A stretch of DNA of 11,223 nt from Ruminococcaceae bacterium UBA737. GTDB lineage: Bacteria; Bacillota; Clostridia; Oscillospirales; Acutalibacteraceae. The stretch spans positions 1,844 through 13,066 of the forward strand of contig DBKZ01000041.1 of assembly GCA_002297415.1 (NCBI GenBank). Direction: 5' to 3'. Below are positions 1 through 7,695 of the stretch, piece after piece (within the stretch, counting starts at the first letter, position 1; each line of letters begins with the position of its first letter). The notes under the pieces are model-generated. The model had not been told where the DNA came from. It worked only from the letters and a program-made list of their open reading frames with translations, and did no database searches. Position numbers and translations under genes: made by a program.

Positions 1-1
1 A

Positions 2-412
2 ATTCTTCCCACGGTAATAGAGCTTTTGATAACCTTTTTCTTAATCATTTTCAGCTCCGACAGCTTAGGATTGATGGTTTCAAGCATAGTTAAAACCCCG
101 AATACGGCTATGACCGTCATGCCTTTTGTGCTTATAGTTCAGCTTGTAATGTCGGGAATGATATTCGAGCTTAAGGGCTTTACGGAAAAAATCGCAAAGC
201 TTACCGTTGCCAAATGGGGACTAAACGCTATTTGTATAACATCCGACATCAATTCTCTCCCGATTTTGATTCCTCTTGAGAAAGCATCGGATGAATATAA
301 ATATACGGCAGGAAACCTTTCAAAAATGTGGACGATTTTGATATCGTTTACCTTGCTCTACGCGGTAATTGCTGTTATTAGTCTTAAATTTATAGATAAG
401 GATAAAAGGTAG
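2..412 (+). CDS. ABC-2/ABCG-type transporter permease, C-terminal end (partial)
   Basis: The reading frame is open from the first bases of the window, so the gene starts upstream and only about 136 C-terminal residues are visible. They contain a hydrophobic segment at visible residues 3-26, a second at about 36-58 (around the MPFVLIVQLVMSGMIFEL stretch), a polar loop of about 50 residues, and a last membrane segment near 111-128 followed by the basic tail KFIDKDKR. This order matches the end of ABC-2 type permeases of the ABCG style, including the short FEL-x-G re-entrant region and the long loop before the last helix. In Clostridia such permeases are often fused to an ATPase and one or more FHA domains; given the FHA/kinase neighbours that is a plausible form here, but the ATPase and any FHA part lie outside the window. 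The stop is 8 bases before the next gene. Substrate unknown. Confidence 0.75.
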   Translation: MLPTVIELLITFFLIIFSSDSLGLMVSSIVKTPNTAMTVMPFVLIVQLVMSGMIFELKGFTEKIAKLTVAKWGLNAICITSDINSLPILIPLEKASDEYKYTAGNLSKMWTILISFTLLYAVIAVISLKFIDKDKR

Positions 413-420
413 GCGGAATA

Positions 421-1146
421 ATGCTTCAGTTTGCAACAGTAACGGATAAGGGCGCAAGAGAGATAAATGAGGACTCAATCAGTGTTTTCAAATCGGGCGA
501 TAATTTCGGCTGCGTTTTATGTGACGGACTCGGCGGACACGGAATGGGCGATAAAGCCTCAAAGCTTGTAAGCGAGGTTTTCAGCGATGTTTTTTATAAA
601 ACGGAAAATATAGCCGGATTTTTGGACTGCGCTTTTTGTGCGGCGCAGGAAATTCTGCGTTCCGAGCAAAAGCGTCTTAATGCCCAAAACAAAATGAAAA
701 CAACGGCTGTTTCAATGGTGACGGACGGAAATGAGCTGTTTATAGGTCATATCGGGGATTCAAGACTTTATTGTTTTTCTAAAAATAAGGTTAAAATGCG
801 AACGCTTGACCATAGCGTTCCGCAGATGCTCGCTCTTTCTCATGATATTAAGGAATCCGAAATAAGATTTCACCGCGACAGGAATATAGTGCTGAGAGTT
901 ATGGGAATAGAATGGGAAAATGAAAGCTATGAGCTTTCAAAGCCTTTGCCACTGAAAAAGTATTCGGCTTTTCTGCTTTGCTCGGACGGCTTTTGGGAGC
1001 TTATAGATGAAAAGAAAATGTGCTCTCTTTTAAAGGCTTCGGGGTCTGTAGACGAATGGCTCGAAATGATGACCGAAGAGGTTAAAAGAAACGGAAAAAC
1101 TAAGAATGCGGATAATTTTTCCGCAATTGCCGTTTTTAATGTATAG
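421..1146 (+). CDS. PP2C-family (PPM) Ser/Thr protein phosphatase
   Basis: A compact 241-residue cytoplasmic metal-dependent phosphatase that removes phosphate from Ser/Thr, presumably reversing the two kinases encoded downstream. The PPM motifs appear in order: RxxNED at 13-18 (R13, E17, D18), CDGLGGHGMG at 34-43 (metal ligand D35), a TT at 94-95, GDSR at 112-115, DH at 130-131, CSDG at 187-190 (D189) and ADN at 230-232 (D231). All expected metal-binding acidic residues are present, so it should be active. There is no signal peptide, membrane segment or extra domain; the length is that of a bare catalytic domain such as bacterial PrpC/Stp. The ATG at 421 is preceded by AGGCGG and places the RxxNED motif at the usual distance from the N terminus. 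It is the first of two tandem phosphatases that differ clearly in sequence. Confidence 0.93.
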   Translation: MLQFATVTDKGAREINEDSISVFKSGDNFGCVLCDGLGGHGMGDKASKLVSEVFSDVFYKTENIAGFLDCAFCAAQEILRSEQKRLNAQNKMKTTAVSMVTDGNELFIGHIGDSRLYCFSKNKVKMRTLDHSVPQMLALSHDIKESEIRFHRDRNIVLRVMGIEWENESYELSKPLPLKKYSAFLLCSDGFWELIDEKKMCSLLKASGSVDEWLEMMTEEVKRNGKTKNADNFSAIAVFNV

Positions 1147-1157
1147 GAGGATAAAAA

Positions 1158-1955
1158 ATGATTTCGTCTAAGGATTACTATACATTTTCCGGCAAAAACA
1201 AATATTTTGATTTTGTTATCCATTCTGTCTTGGGAGACCGCGGAGAACAGCAGGACACCTCTGGATATTTCATTTCCGATTATTGCGGAGCTGTTGCTCT
1301 ATGTGACGGAATGGGAGGCCACAAGGGCGGTAAGCTTGCAGGAAAAATCGGAGCAGAGACATTGATCTCTGCCTGCGAAAGGCTAAGGGATGAACAAAGT
1401 ATAAGAAGCTGCTATATTGACGCGGCGGCAGAAGCAGACCGAAAAATAAATGCTTTGCTTGACGAAGAGGGCAACAAATTGATGGCAGGAACAACCGCGG
1501 TATCTGTTTTTCTTTATAAACGCCTTCTCCAGTGGCTTTCGGTAGGGGACAGCAGAATTTATCTTTTGAGAAATAACGATTTTATACAGGCAACGACCGA
1601 TCACAATATGAAAACACTGCTGAATTTTCAGCTTGAGGCAGGAGAAATTGAAAAGCAGGAATATGACAGCAAAATATCCGACGGGAATATGCTGGTATCG
1701 TTTCTCGGAATGGGCGGACTGATGTTTATAGATACAAACAATCCGATGCTTCTCCTTGAAAAAAACGACACTGTTTTCCTTACCACCGACGGACTTTATA
1801 AACTGCTTGACGATGAGCTTATAAAAGAAATTCTCACAAATTTCAAAAACTCCGCCGACGCGGCTGACGCGCTTATCTATAAGGCTAAAAGACAGGCAGA
1901 AAAAACTGATGCGTCAATGGATAATACAACATTTGCAATAATAAAAATAAAATAA
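1158..1955 (+). CDS. second, divergent PP2C-family (PPM) Ser/Thr protein phosphatase
   Basis: A 265-residue PPM phosphatase. Motifs: DRGEQQD at 27-33, standing in for RxxNED (R28 and D33 kept, Asn-Glu replaced by Gln-Gln), CDGMGGHKGG at 49-58 (D50), GTT at 111-113, GDSR at 130-133, DH at 148-149, TTDG at 209-212 (D211) and MDN at 254-256 (D255). It has an N-terminal extension of about 20 residues before the first core strand and no membrane segment. The metal ligands D50, D211 and D255 are kept, so catalysis is likely. The first motif resembles the N-terminal RxxQQD variant seen in many bacterial PPMs. AGGAGG overlaps the preceding stop codon (TAGGAGG) and sits 8 bases before the ATG, indicating tight coupling to the first phosphatase. 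The two paralogues probably act on different phosphoproteins or at different sites (inference). Confidence 0.92.
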   Translation: MISSKDYYTFSGKNKYFDFVIHSVLGDRGEQQDTSGYFISDYCGAVALCDGMGGHKGGKLAGKIGAETLISACERLRDEQSIRSCYIDAAAEADRKINALLDEEGNKLMAGTTAVSVFLYKRLLQWLSVGDSRIYLLRNNDFIQATTDHNMKTLLNFQLEAGEIEKQEYDSKISDGNMLVSFLGMGGLMFIDTNNPMLLLEKNDTVFLTTDGLYKLLDDELIKEILTNFKNSADAADALIYKAKRQAEKTDASMDNTTFAIIKIK

Positions 1956-1970
1956 TTCGGAGGAATAACA

Positions 1971-2801
1971 ATGAATGTAATTAAATGCGAAAACGGACAC
2001 TTTTTTGACGGGGATAAATTTTCAAGCTGTCCTCAGTGCGGCGCAAAGCGTAAACTTGAAAACCTTTCGTCTGCGCCGATTGATAAGGCGCCTGCAAAAA
2101 AATCTTTTTTCAGAAAAAAAGAAAAGGAAGTAATAACCGTCGATGAAAAGACGACAGGCAGATTTGTCGATACGCCCTCTAAGGCGCAGCTTGTGTCGGA
2201 AGATGTGGAGTCGGAAGGAACGGTTGAAATTATAAAACCCGAGGAGCCGATGCAAAATATTGCTGATTTCGAACCTGAACAGACCCCCGTAAAAGAAGAG
2301 GAAGAAAAATCACCGTGTCTGAGCGCGGAAATAAATAAGGTTAGATCAAACGACAGCAAAACTATAGGCGTTTTCAGAACTCCGACGGCCTCTTCAGCAG
2401 AAGAAAATCAGCCGCAGACAGATGAAACCAAATCGGTTGATTTCCCTGTCGGCTGGCTTGTGTGCATAAAGGGTGTGAATCTGGGCAAGACCTATCCGAT
2501 AAGCGCAGGGCAAAATACTATAGGCAGAAATTCAAATTATACTATAGCGATTTTTAATGATAATTATGTTTCCGCAAGCAATATCCATGCAAAGCTTATA
2601 TATGAACCCAATACAAGAAAATTCCTTATTATGAACGGCGAAAGCAGTTCTCTTACATATCTTAATGAGTCTCTTGTTCTTATGCCACAGGAGATAGGCG
2701 CCTTTGATAAAATAAGCTTCGGCGATATAAATAAGAATGCCTATATGCTTATGCCGCTTTGCTCGGAAAAATTTTCTTGGACGGATTATATAGGAGCGTA
2801 A
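1971..2801 (+). CDS. zinc-ribbon and FHA-domain protein (phosphothreonine reader)
   Basis: A 276-residue soluble protein. The N terminus carries a half-treble-clef metal site: C6 and H10 (KCENGH) with C20 and C23 (CPQCG). A charged, low-complexity linker follows (about 28-157), rich in Glu, Ser and Thr. The FHA domain spans about 160-264 and keeps the binding-site signature: IGR at 184-186, SNIH at 203-206 (SxxH) and N232 in the YLNE segment after a Ser/Thr-rich loop. FHA domains bind phosphothreonine peptides, so this is the reader for the kinases encoded directly downstream. The linker holds two similar Thr motifs, KTTGRF at 60-65 and KTIGVF at 130-135, which are candidate phosphoacceptors for self-binding or oligomerisation. 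The start is set by GGAGG about 6 bases before the ATG. The stop lies 3 bases before the next start, so translation is probably coupled. Confidence 0.92.
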   Translation: MNVIKCENGHFFDGDKFSSCPQCGAKRKLENLSSAPIDKAPAKKSFFRKKEKEVITVDEKTTGRFVDTPSKAQLVSEDVESEGTVEIIKPEEPMQNIADFEPEQTPVKEEEEKSPCLSAEINKVRSNDSKTIGVFRTPTASSAEENQPQTDETKSVDFPVGWLVCIKGVNLGKTYPISAGQNTIGRNSNYTIAIFNDNYVSASNIHAKLIYEPNTRKFLIMNGESSSLTYLNESLVLMPQEIGAFDKISFGDINKNAYMLMPLCSEKFSWTDYIGA

Positions 2802-2804
2802 GCG

Positions 2805-4778
2805 ATGAAAAGATGTCTTTTGTGTTTTAAGGAATACAGCTCCGACCTTCATAACTGTCCTTTCTGCGGTGCAAGTGAGGAAATCGCTCCGAGCGAACCT
2901 ATTCAGTTAAGCCCGGGTACTATTCTTAACGGTAGGTATCTTATCGGAAAAGCTATAGGTTCAGGAGGCTTCGGAATTCTTTATAAAGCGTGGGATTTAA
3001 AGCTTGAAGCCGAGGTTGCGGTAAAGGAATTTTTTTGCAGCCGCCTTATGACAAGGGCTGTCGGAGTAAGCGATGTAATAGTAGGCAAAAAAAGCGAAAC
3101 TGTTTCAGAGTATGAGTACAGAAAAGCAAGATTTTTGGATGAAGCGCGAAATCTCGCAAAGTTTACCGACAGTAAATTCATTCCTAATGTTTTCGAATTC
3201 TTTGAGGAAAATAACACCGCCTATTTTGTTATGGAGCTTCTTCACGGAGAGGACCTGAGCTGTTATTTGAAAAAACACGGCGGAAAAATTTCTGCCGATT
3301 TTGCAGTGTTTATTGCAACCGAAGCCGGTAATGCGCTTTCTCTTCTTCATTCAAAGGGAATAGTTCACCGAGATGTAGCCCCCGATAATATTTTTATTAT
3401 TTCGGATGGCGAACTGCATAGCGTGCTTTTGGATCTCGGTGCCGCTTATCTGCCGGACGCATCGCATGATGTTATAGATATAATTTTAAAACCGGGTTAC
3501 TCTCCTCCCGAGCAATATGACAGTATGAAGGGAGTAGGCGTTTGGTCTGATATTTATGCTCTCGGAGCGACAGTGTATGCCGCAGTAACCGGCGTTAAGC
3601 CGGATGAGGCTTCAAACCGAAAAATTGAGGATAAGGTTATTCCTCCTCATGAGCTTGATTCGAATATTCCTGAAAATCTCAGTAATGCGATTATGAAAGC
3701 TATGGCTGTTGAACCGCACATGAGGTTTAAAACCGTTAAGGACTTTTTAAAGGCTTTAAACGGAGAAAAAAAGGTTATTACGCTCGTAAAAGAAAAAAAG
3801 CTCAGAAAGAGAAGGAGACTCAGCGGAATCGTCGCCGCATTTCTTTGCCTTGCAATGCTTTCGGGTGCGGTCTTTAATGCCTATGATAAAAAGAAAAGCG
3901 AAGAATATCTTAAAAAAGCCGATATTTCTTTTTGGTACAGCATAAGCGAGGGAAGCAATAAAAAAGCGGCTGTTGACAGTATTGTTTCTGATTTCACATC
4001 AAAATTTCCGGATGTGAAAATCGAAACAAGGGCAATAAAAGAAGAGGAATATTACAGTGAACTTGAAAATGCCGCAAAAAATAATTCTCTGCCGAATATT
4101 TTTGAAAGCGATGAAGCGTCGGAGAATGTGCTTTTAAAGGCAAAGGGCTTAGGAAATGTTTATAAATCCTCTCAGGCGAAAAGCTGTCTTTTTATAAACA
4201 AAAATGCAGCAGATCTTGTTAAAAAAATTCCCCTCGGTATAGAAATCCCCATGGCATGCGTTATAACTAAGGGTAATACGGCTATAGACTGGTCTGCCCC
4301 GTCTTTTTCCTCTGTCTCGGATTTTAAAACCGACGCCGTAGCAGTTTCGGAAGACGAAAAAGCACTGATTTATAAGAATTTGGAAGAAAAGAATTATAAT
4401 GACGAAAATACTTTCTTTGATAAACAGGGAAATCAAAGCGCTGTTCTTCTGACATCTACTATGAAGCTTAATAAAATAAGAGAAAAAATGACAAATTATC
4501 AGAAATCCTATGTTTATTATGATTCCGATAAAATTTTCTGTAACTATGTTTTGCAGTTTAGTATGGGAAATGGGAATAGAAATCAAAATGCGGCGTCTGA
4601 AAGACTTCTTTCATGGATGCTTGGAAATAAATATCAGAATATGCTGATGATAAGCAAGATGAATGAAGGTCAGATTCCTGTTAATGAAACCTGCTTCAAA
4701 GAAAAAATAAGCGGTAAAAATTATAAGGAAATAAATAATATTTATAAGAAATTTGTGTTTTACAAACAGGGGGAATAA
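2805..4778 (+). CDS. zinc-ribbon Ser/Thr protein kinase with extracellular solute-binding-protein-like domain
   Basis: A 657-residue single-pass receptor kinase. Layout: zinc ribbon with C4, C7, C18 and C21; kinase domain about 44-318; basic stretch and transmembrane helix about 332-360; extracellular domain 372-657. Kinase residues seen: GSGGFG at 52-57, VAVK lysine K74, helix-C E113, HRDVAPDN with D190 and N195, DLG at 210-212 (in place of DFG), and SPPEQ at 233-237 as the APE element. The ectodomain starts with ADISFWYS and continues with a FPDVKIE strand and a SLPNIFES segment, and ends with LLSWML followed by GQIPVN. This is the beginning and end of family 1 (sugar-type) ABC solute-binding proteins, at about 286 residues instead of the usual 380-400. 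The kinase may therefore sense a solute or an envelope ligand (inference). Its activation loop has one Ser and no Thr. GGAG at 2793-2796 serves as ribosome binding site inside the FHA gene. Confidence 0.9.
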   Translation: MKRCLLCFKEYSSDLHNCPFCGASEEIAPSEPIQLSPGTILNGRYLIGKAIGSGGFGILYKAWDLKLEAEVAVKEFFCSRLMTRAVGVSDVIVGKKSETVSEYEYRKARFLDEARNLAKFTDSKFIPNVFEFFEENNTAYFVMELLHGEDLSCYLKKHGGKISADFAVFIATEAGNALSLLHSKGIVHRDVAPDNIFIISDGELHSVLLDLGAAYLPDASHDVIDIILKPGYSPPEQYDSMKGVGVWSDIYALGATVYAAVTGVKPDEASNRKIEDKVIPPHELDSNIPENLSNAIMKAMAVEPHMRFKTVKDFLKALNGEKKVITLVKEKKLRKRRRLSGIVAAFLCLAMLSGAVFNAYDKKKSEEYLKKADISFWYSISEGSNKKAAVDSIVSDFTSKFPDVKIETRAIKEEEYYSELENAAKNNSLPNIFESDEASENVLLKAKGLGNVYKSSQAKSCLFINKNAADLVKKIPLGIEIPMACVITKGNTAIDWSAPSFSSVSDFKTDAVAVSEDEKALIYKNLEEKNYNDENTFFDKQGNQSAVLLTSTMKLNKIREKMTNYQKSYVYYDSDKIFCNYVLQFSMGNGNRNQNAASERLLSWMLGNKYQNMLMISKMNEGQIPVNETCFKEKISGKNYKEINNIYKKFVFYKQGE

Positions 4779-4780
4779 AT

Positions 4781-7672
4781 ATGAGTAAAAGATGTATGGG
4801 CTGTATGGAGCTTTTCGATGAAAAGCTTGAGGTTTGCCCCGCATGCGGATATGTTGACGGTACTCCGGTTGAAGAAGCTATACATATAATCCCCGGCTCG
4901 CTTTTACATAACAGATATATTGTCGGCAGAGTTTTGGGCTACGGAAGCTTTGGAGTTACATATATAGCTTGGGACGGAAAGCTGGAGCGAAAGGTTGCCA
5001 TAAAGGAGTATATGCCGAGCGAGTTTTCTACAAGAATGCCGGGTCAGTCCTGTCTGACGGTTTTTTCAGGCGATAGGGAAGAGCAGTTTAAAGACGGACT
5101 TAAAAAGTTTGTCGATGAAGCTAAAAGACTTGCCAAATTTAACAGTGAGCCCGGAATAGTCAGTATATTTGACAGCTTTCTTGAAAATGATACGGCTTAT
5201 ATCGTTATGGAATTTCTTGACGGCGAAACCTTAGGCGATCGATTAAAACGCGAAAGAATAGAAATAAAGGTAAAAAATAAAACCGAATACCGTTCCGTTC
5301 CTATTCCCGAGGATGAAGCTGTAGCGATGCTTCTTCCTGTAATGAACTCTCTTATTGCGGTACATAAAGAGGGAATAATTCATAGGGATATAGCGCCCGA
5401 TAATATCTTTATCACAAAAAACGGAGAAGTTAAGCTTATAGATTTCGGCGCTTCGAGATATGCTACAACCTCACACAGCCGAAGCCTTACGACTATCGTA
5501 AAACCCGGATATTCCCCTAAGGAGCAGTATGACAGCAGAGGAGATCAGGGTCCTCATACTGATGTTTATGCTCTTGCGGCAACCCTGTATAAAATGATAA
5601 CGGGTAAAACTCCTCCGGAGGCTATGGGCAGAAATGCAATGTGTGAGACAAAGAAAACCGATCCTCTGACAGAACCCCATAAAATTATAAAGGATATCTC
5701 TGAAACAAGGGAAAATGCGATTTTAAACGCATTGAATATAAGAATAGAGGATAGAACTCCGGATGTTGCTTCCTTTATAAACGAGCTGAATTCAGATATC
5801 CCTGTTAAAAGAAGATACGGAAAAATCAAAAAAATAGATTTATACCATTGGCCTGTCTGGCTTAAAATCACTGTTCCTGCGGTGCTGTCCGTGCTTGTAG
5901 CTTTCGGAGGTCTTCTCGCAACGGGTGTTATAAAGTTTAATTCACTGTTTTCCGACAGTGTCGAAATCCCCGAGGGTATAGTTTCTGTTCCCGATGTTGA
6001 GGGCGATGAAAAGGATGAAGCAATCAAAAAAATCAAAGAAGCAGGACTTTTGCCTTCTCCGGACGGAAATGTTGAGTCCGAATATGTTGAAGCCGGCAAA
6101 ATCGTTTTTCAGTCTCCCGACGGCGGCATATATCTTGAATTAAACGGCACCGTTTCACTGACGGTTTCAAGCGGAAACGGAGTAACGGAAGCACAAAACG
6201 GAATTTCAACAGTCCCTTATATTATTTGGGATGATACCGATGCGGCTATATTAAAGCTAAAACAAGCGGGTCTTGCAGACCCGATAATTGAAACCAGAAG
6301 CGATGAAAATGTAGCCGAGGGTAAAGTTATAGATACGAGCGTTAAAGCCGGCGAAAAAATTCCTGAAGGCACGCAGATTAAAATTATCGTTTCTTCGGGT
6401 CCTGCGGCATTTAATATGCCGAATGTTATAGGGCAGACTAAGGATGCAGCCGAAAAAGCACTAACTTCAAAGGGACTTGTAGTTTCCGTAAGCTATGAAA
6501 AGAGTGATAATACTGCCGAGGGAAAGACCTTTAAGCAGAGCATAAAAGCGGGAACCAAGGTCAAAAAGGGAGATAAGGTAACTTTAACTGTTTCAAGCGG
6601 AAAGCCCATAATAAAAGTACCGAATGTGGTCGGCAAAGCTCAGGCGCAGGCAAAGGCTACGCTTGAATCGAGCGGATTTGAAGTAAAAGTTCTCGAAAAT
6701 TATGATTCAAAGGTTGCCGCAGGAAATGTTATAAATCAGTCTCCTGCAGGAGGCTCTTCCCAGATCAAGGGCAGTACAGTCGTTATTTATGTAAGTAAGG
6801 GTAAACCGATTTATAAGGTTCCGAGCGTCACCGGTAAAACCGAGGCGGCGGCAAGAAGTGCGCTTTCGAATTTTACCGTTGAGGTTAAATACGGCGGTTA
6901 CAGCTCTTCAGTACCTTACGGTTCGGTATTGAGGCAGTCGCCCGTTGCAAACACCACTCTTACCGAGGGCTCAAAGGTCACTTTAACCTTAAGCAAAGGC
7001 CCCGATTGGTCGGCATGGTCGGAAGCAAAACCCACGGATGAGCAAAATTATCAGATAGAAATTGCATACCGTTATAAAACCAAAGAAACTACTACAAGCT
7101 CAAATTCTTCTCTTTCAGGTTGGACGCAATATAACAGCACTTGGGTATGGGGTAATTACGGCGGCTGGAGCAATTGGTCAACGAACCGTGTTGCTGACAG
7201 CGAAAGCAGACAAAACGACACCCCGAAAACTCAATATGGATATTATCACTATAAGCTTACATTTGCAGAGGGCGGTATAGGATATTATCCGATATCCAAA
7301 AATCAATGGAATCAATATGCTCGATCAAAAGGATATACACTGGCTGTAAGTGAAGAAAGAAAAGTTGTTTACTATGACAATGCGCTTAGTAAGAACAGAG
7401 ACCCTATTGGCTATCCCGGAATAGGAAGCTTTGATTGCTATCCTCATCAATGTTCAGGTGAATGTCCGGATTCTACTTATGCAGGCAATACAAAAAGAGC
7501 TTCTTATTTGTATTACGAGGGGACAAGAACTGTTTACAGATACCGTGAACGCAGTAAAATATACACTTATTACTATTATAAGTGGACTGACTGGAGCGAC
7601 TATACTTACACAAAGCCTGCACAAAATGAGAATTGTGAAGTAAAAACTTACTACAGATACAGAAGGAAGTAA
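4781..7672 (+). CDS. zinc-ribbon PASTA Ser/Thr protein kinase with Trp/Tyr-rich C-terminal module
   Basis: A 963-residue transmembrane kinase of the PrkC/Stk1 general type. Layout: zinc ribbon C5, C8, C19, C22; kinase about 45-336; transmembrane helix about 360-384; five PASTA repeats 400-740; aromatic module 741-963. Kinase residues: GYGSFG at 53-58, VAIK lysine K75, E113, HRDIAPDN with D203 and N208, DFG at 221-223, and SPKEQ at 245-249. The activation loop SHSRSLTTIVKPGY is rich in Ser/Thr, typical of autophosphorylated kinases. A charged insert at about 160-175 lies between helices D and E. PASTA domains in known kinases bind muropeptides or peptidoglycan. The tail has WSAWS, WSNWS and WTDWS motifs, YRY(R/K) motifs and clustered cysteines C886, C891 and C895. 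The start lies 2 bases after the previous stop with GGGGG upstream. I do not use the name prkC, because the zinc ribbon and tail set it apart. Confidence 0.93.
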   Translation: MSKRCMGCMELFDEKLEVCPACGYVDGTPVEEAIHIIPGSLLHNRYIVGRVLGYGSFGVTYIAWDGKLERKVAIKEYMPSEFSTRMPGQSCLTVFSGDREEQFKDGLKKFVDEAKRLAKFNSEPGIVSIFDSFLENDTAYIVMEFLDGETLGDRLKRERIEIKVKNKTEYRSVPIPEDEAVAMLLPVMNSLIAVHKEGIIHRDIAPDNIFITKNGEVKLIDFGASRYATTSHSRSLTTIVKPGYSPKEQYDSRGDQGPHTDVYALAATLYKMITGKTPPEAMGRNAMCETKKTDPLTEPHKIIKDISETRENAILNALNIRIEDRTPDVASFINELNSDIPVKRRYGKIKKIDLYHWPVWLKITVPAVLSVLVAFGGLLATGVIKFNSLFSDSVEIPEGIVSVPDVEGDEKDEAIKKIKEAGLLPSPDGNVESEYVEAGKIVFQSPDGGIYLELNGTVSLTVSSGNGVTEAQNGISTVPYIIWDDTDAAILKLKQAGLADPIIETRSDENVAEGKVIDTSVKAGEKIPEGTQIKIIVSSGPAAFNMPNVIGQTKDAAEKALTSKGLVVSVSYEKSDNTAEGKTFKQSIKAGTKVKKGDKVTLTVSSGKPIIKVPNVVGKAQAQAKATLESSGFEVKVLENYDSKVAAGNVINQSPAGGSSQIKGSTVVIYVSKGKPIYKVPSVTGKTEAAARSALSNFTVEVKYGGYSSSVPYGSVLRQSPVANTTLTEGSKVTLTLSKGPDWSAWSEAKPTDEQNYQIEIAYRYKTKETTTSSNSSLSGWTQYNSTWVWGNYGGWSNWSTNRVADSESRQNDTPKTQYGYYHYKLTFAEGGIGYYPISKNQWNQYARSKGYTLAVSEERKVVYYDNALSKNRDPIGYPGIGSFDCYPHQCSGECPDSTYAGNTKRASYLYYEGTRTVYRYRERSKIYTYYYYKWTDWSDYTYTKPAQNENCEVKTYYRYRRK
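5978..7000 (+). repeat. five tandem PASTA repeats (protein-level)
   Basis: Within the preceding kinase, five units of about 63-66 residues recur, each opening with a VP-x-V-x-G-like strand and closing with V-T-L-T-V-S-S-G or a variant. Approximate residues: 400-464, 475-540, 543-607, 611-673 and 678-740. The second unit is atypical at its start (VPYIIWDD in place of VPNVxG). DNA identity between units is low, so these are old repeats and not recent copies. Confidence 0.85.
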
Positions 7673-7695
7673 AATGTTAAAGAAGAGGTTAAAAA

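Noticed and set aside
4149..4586. 145-residue open frame on the - strand
   Set aside because: Antisense to the solute-binding-like domain of the first kinase; Ile/Phe-rich composition follows from the A-rich sense codons and no ribosome binding site or domain is visible.
5566..6099. 177-residue open frame on the - strand
   Set aside because: It lies wholly inside the PASTA kinase gene, which has clear domain motifs; the antisense product shows no motif and is a Ser-rich shadow.
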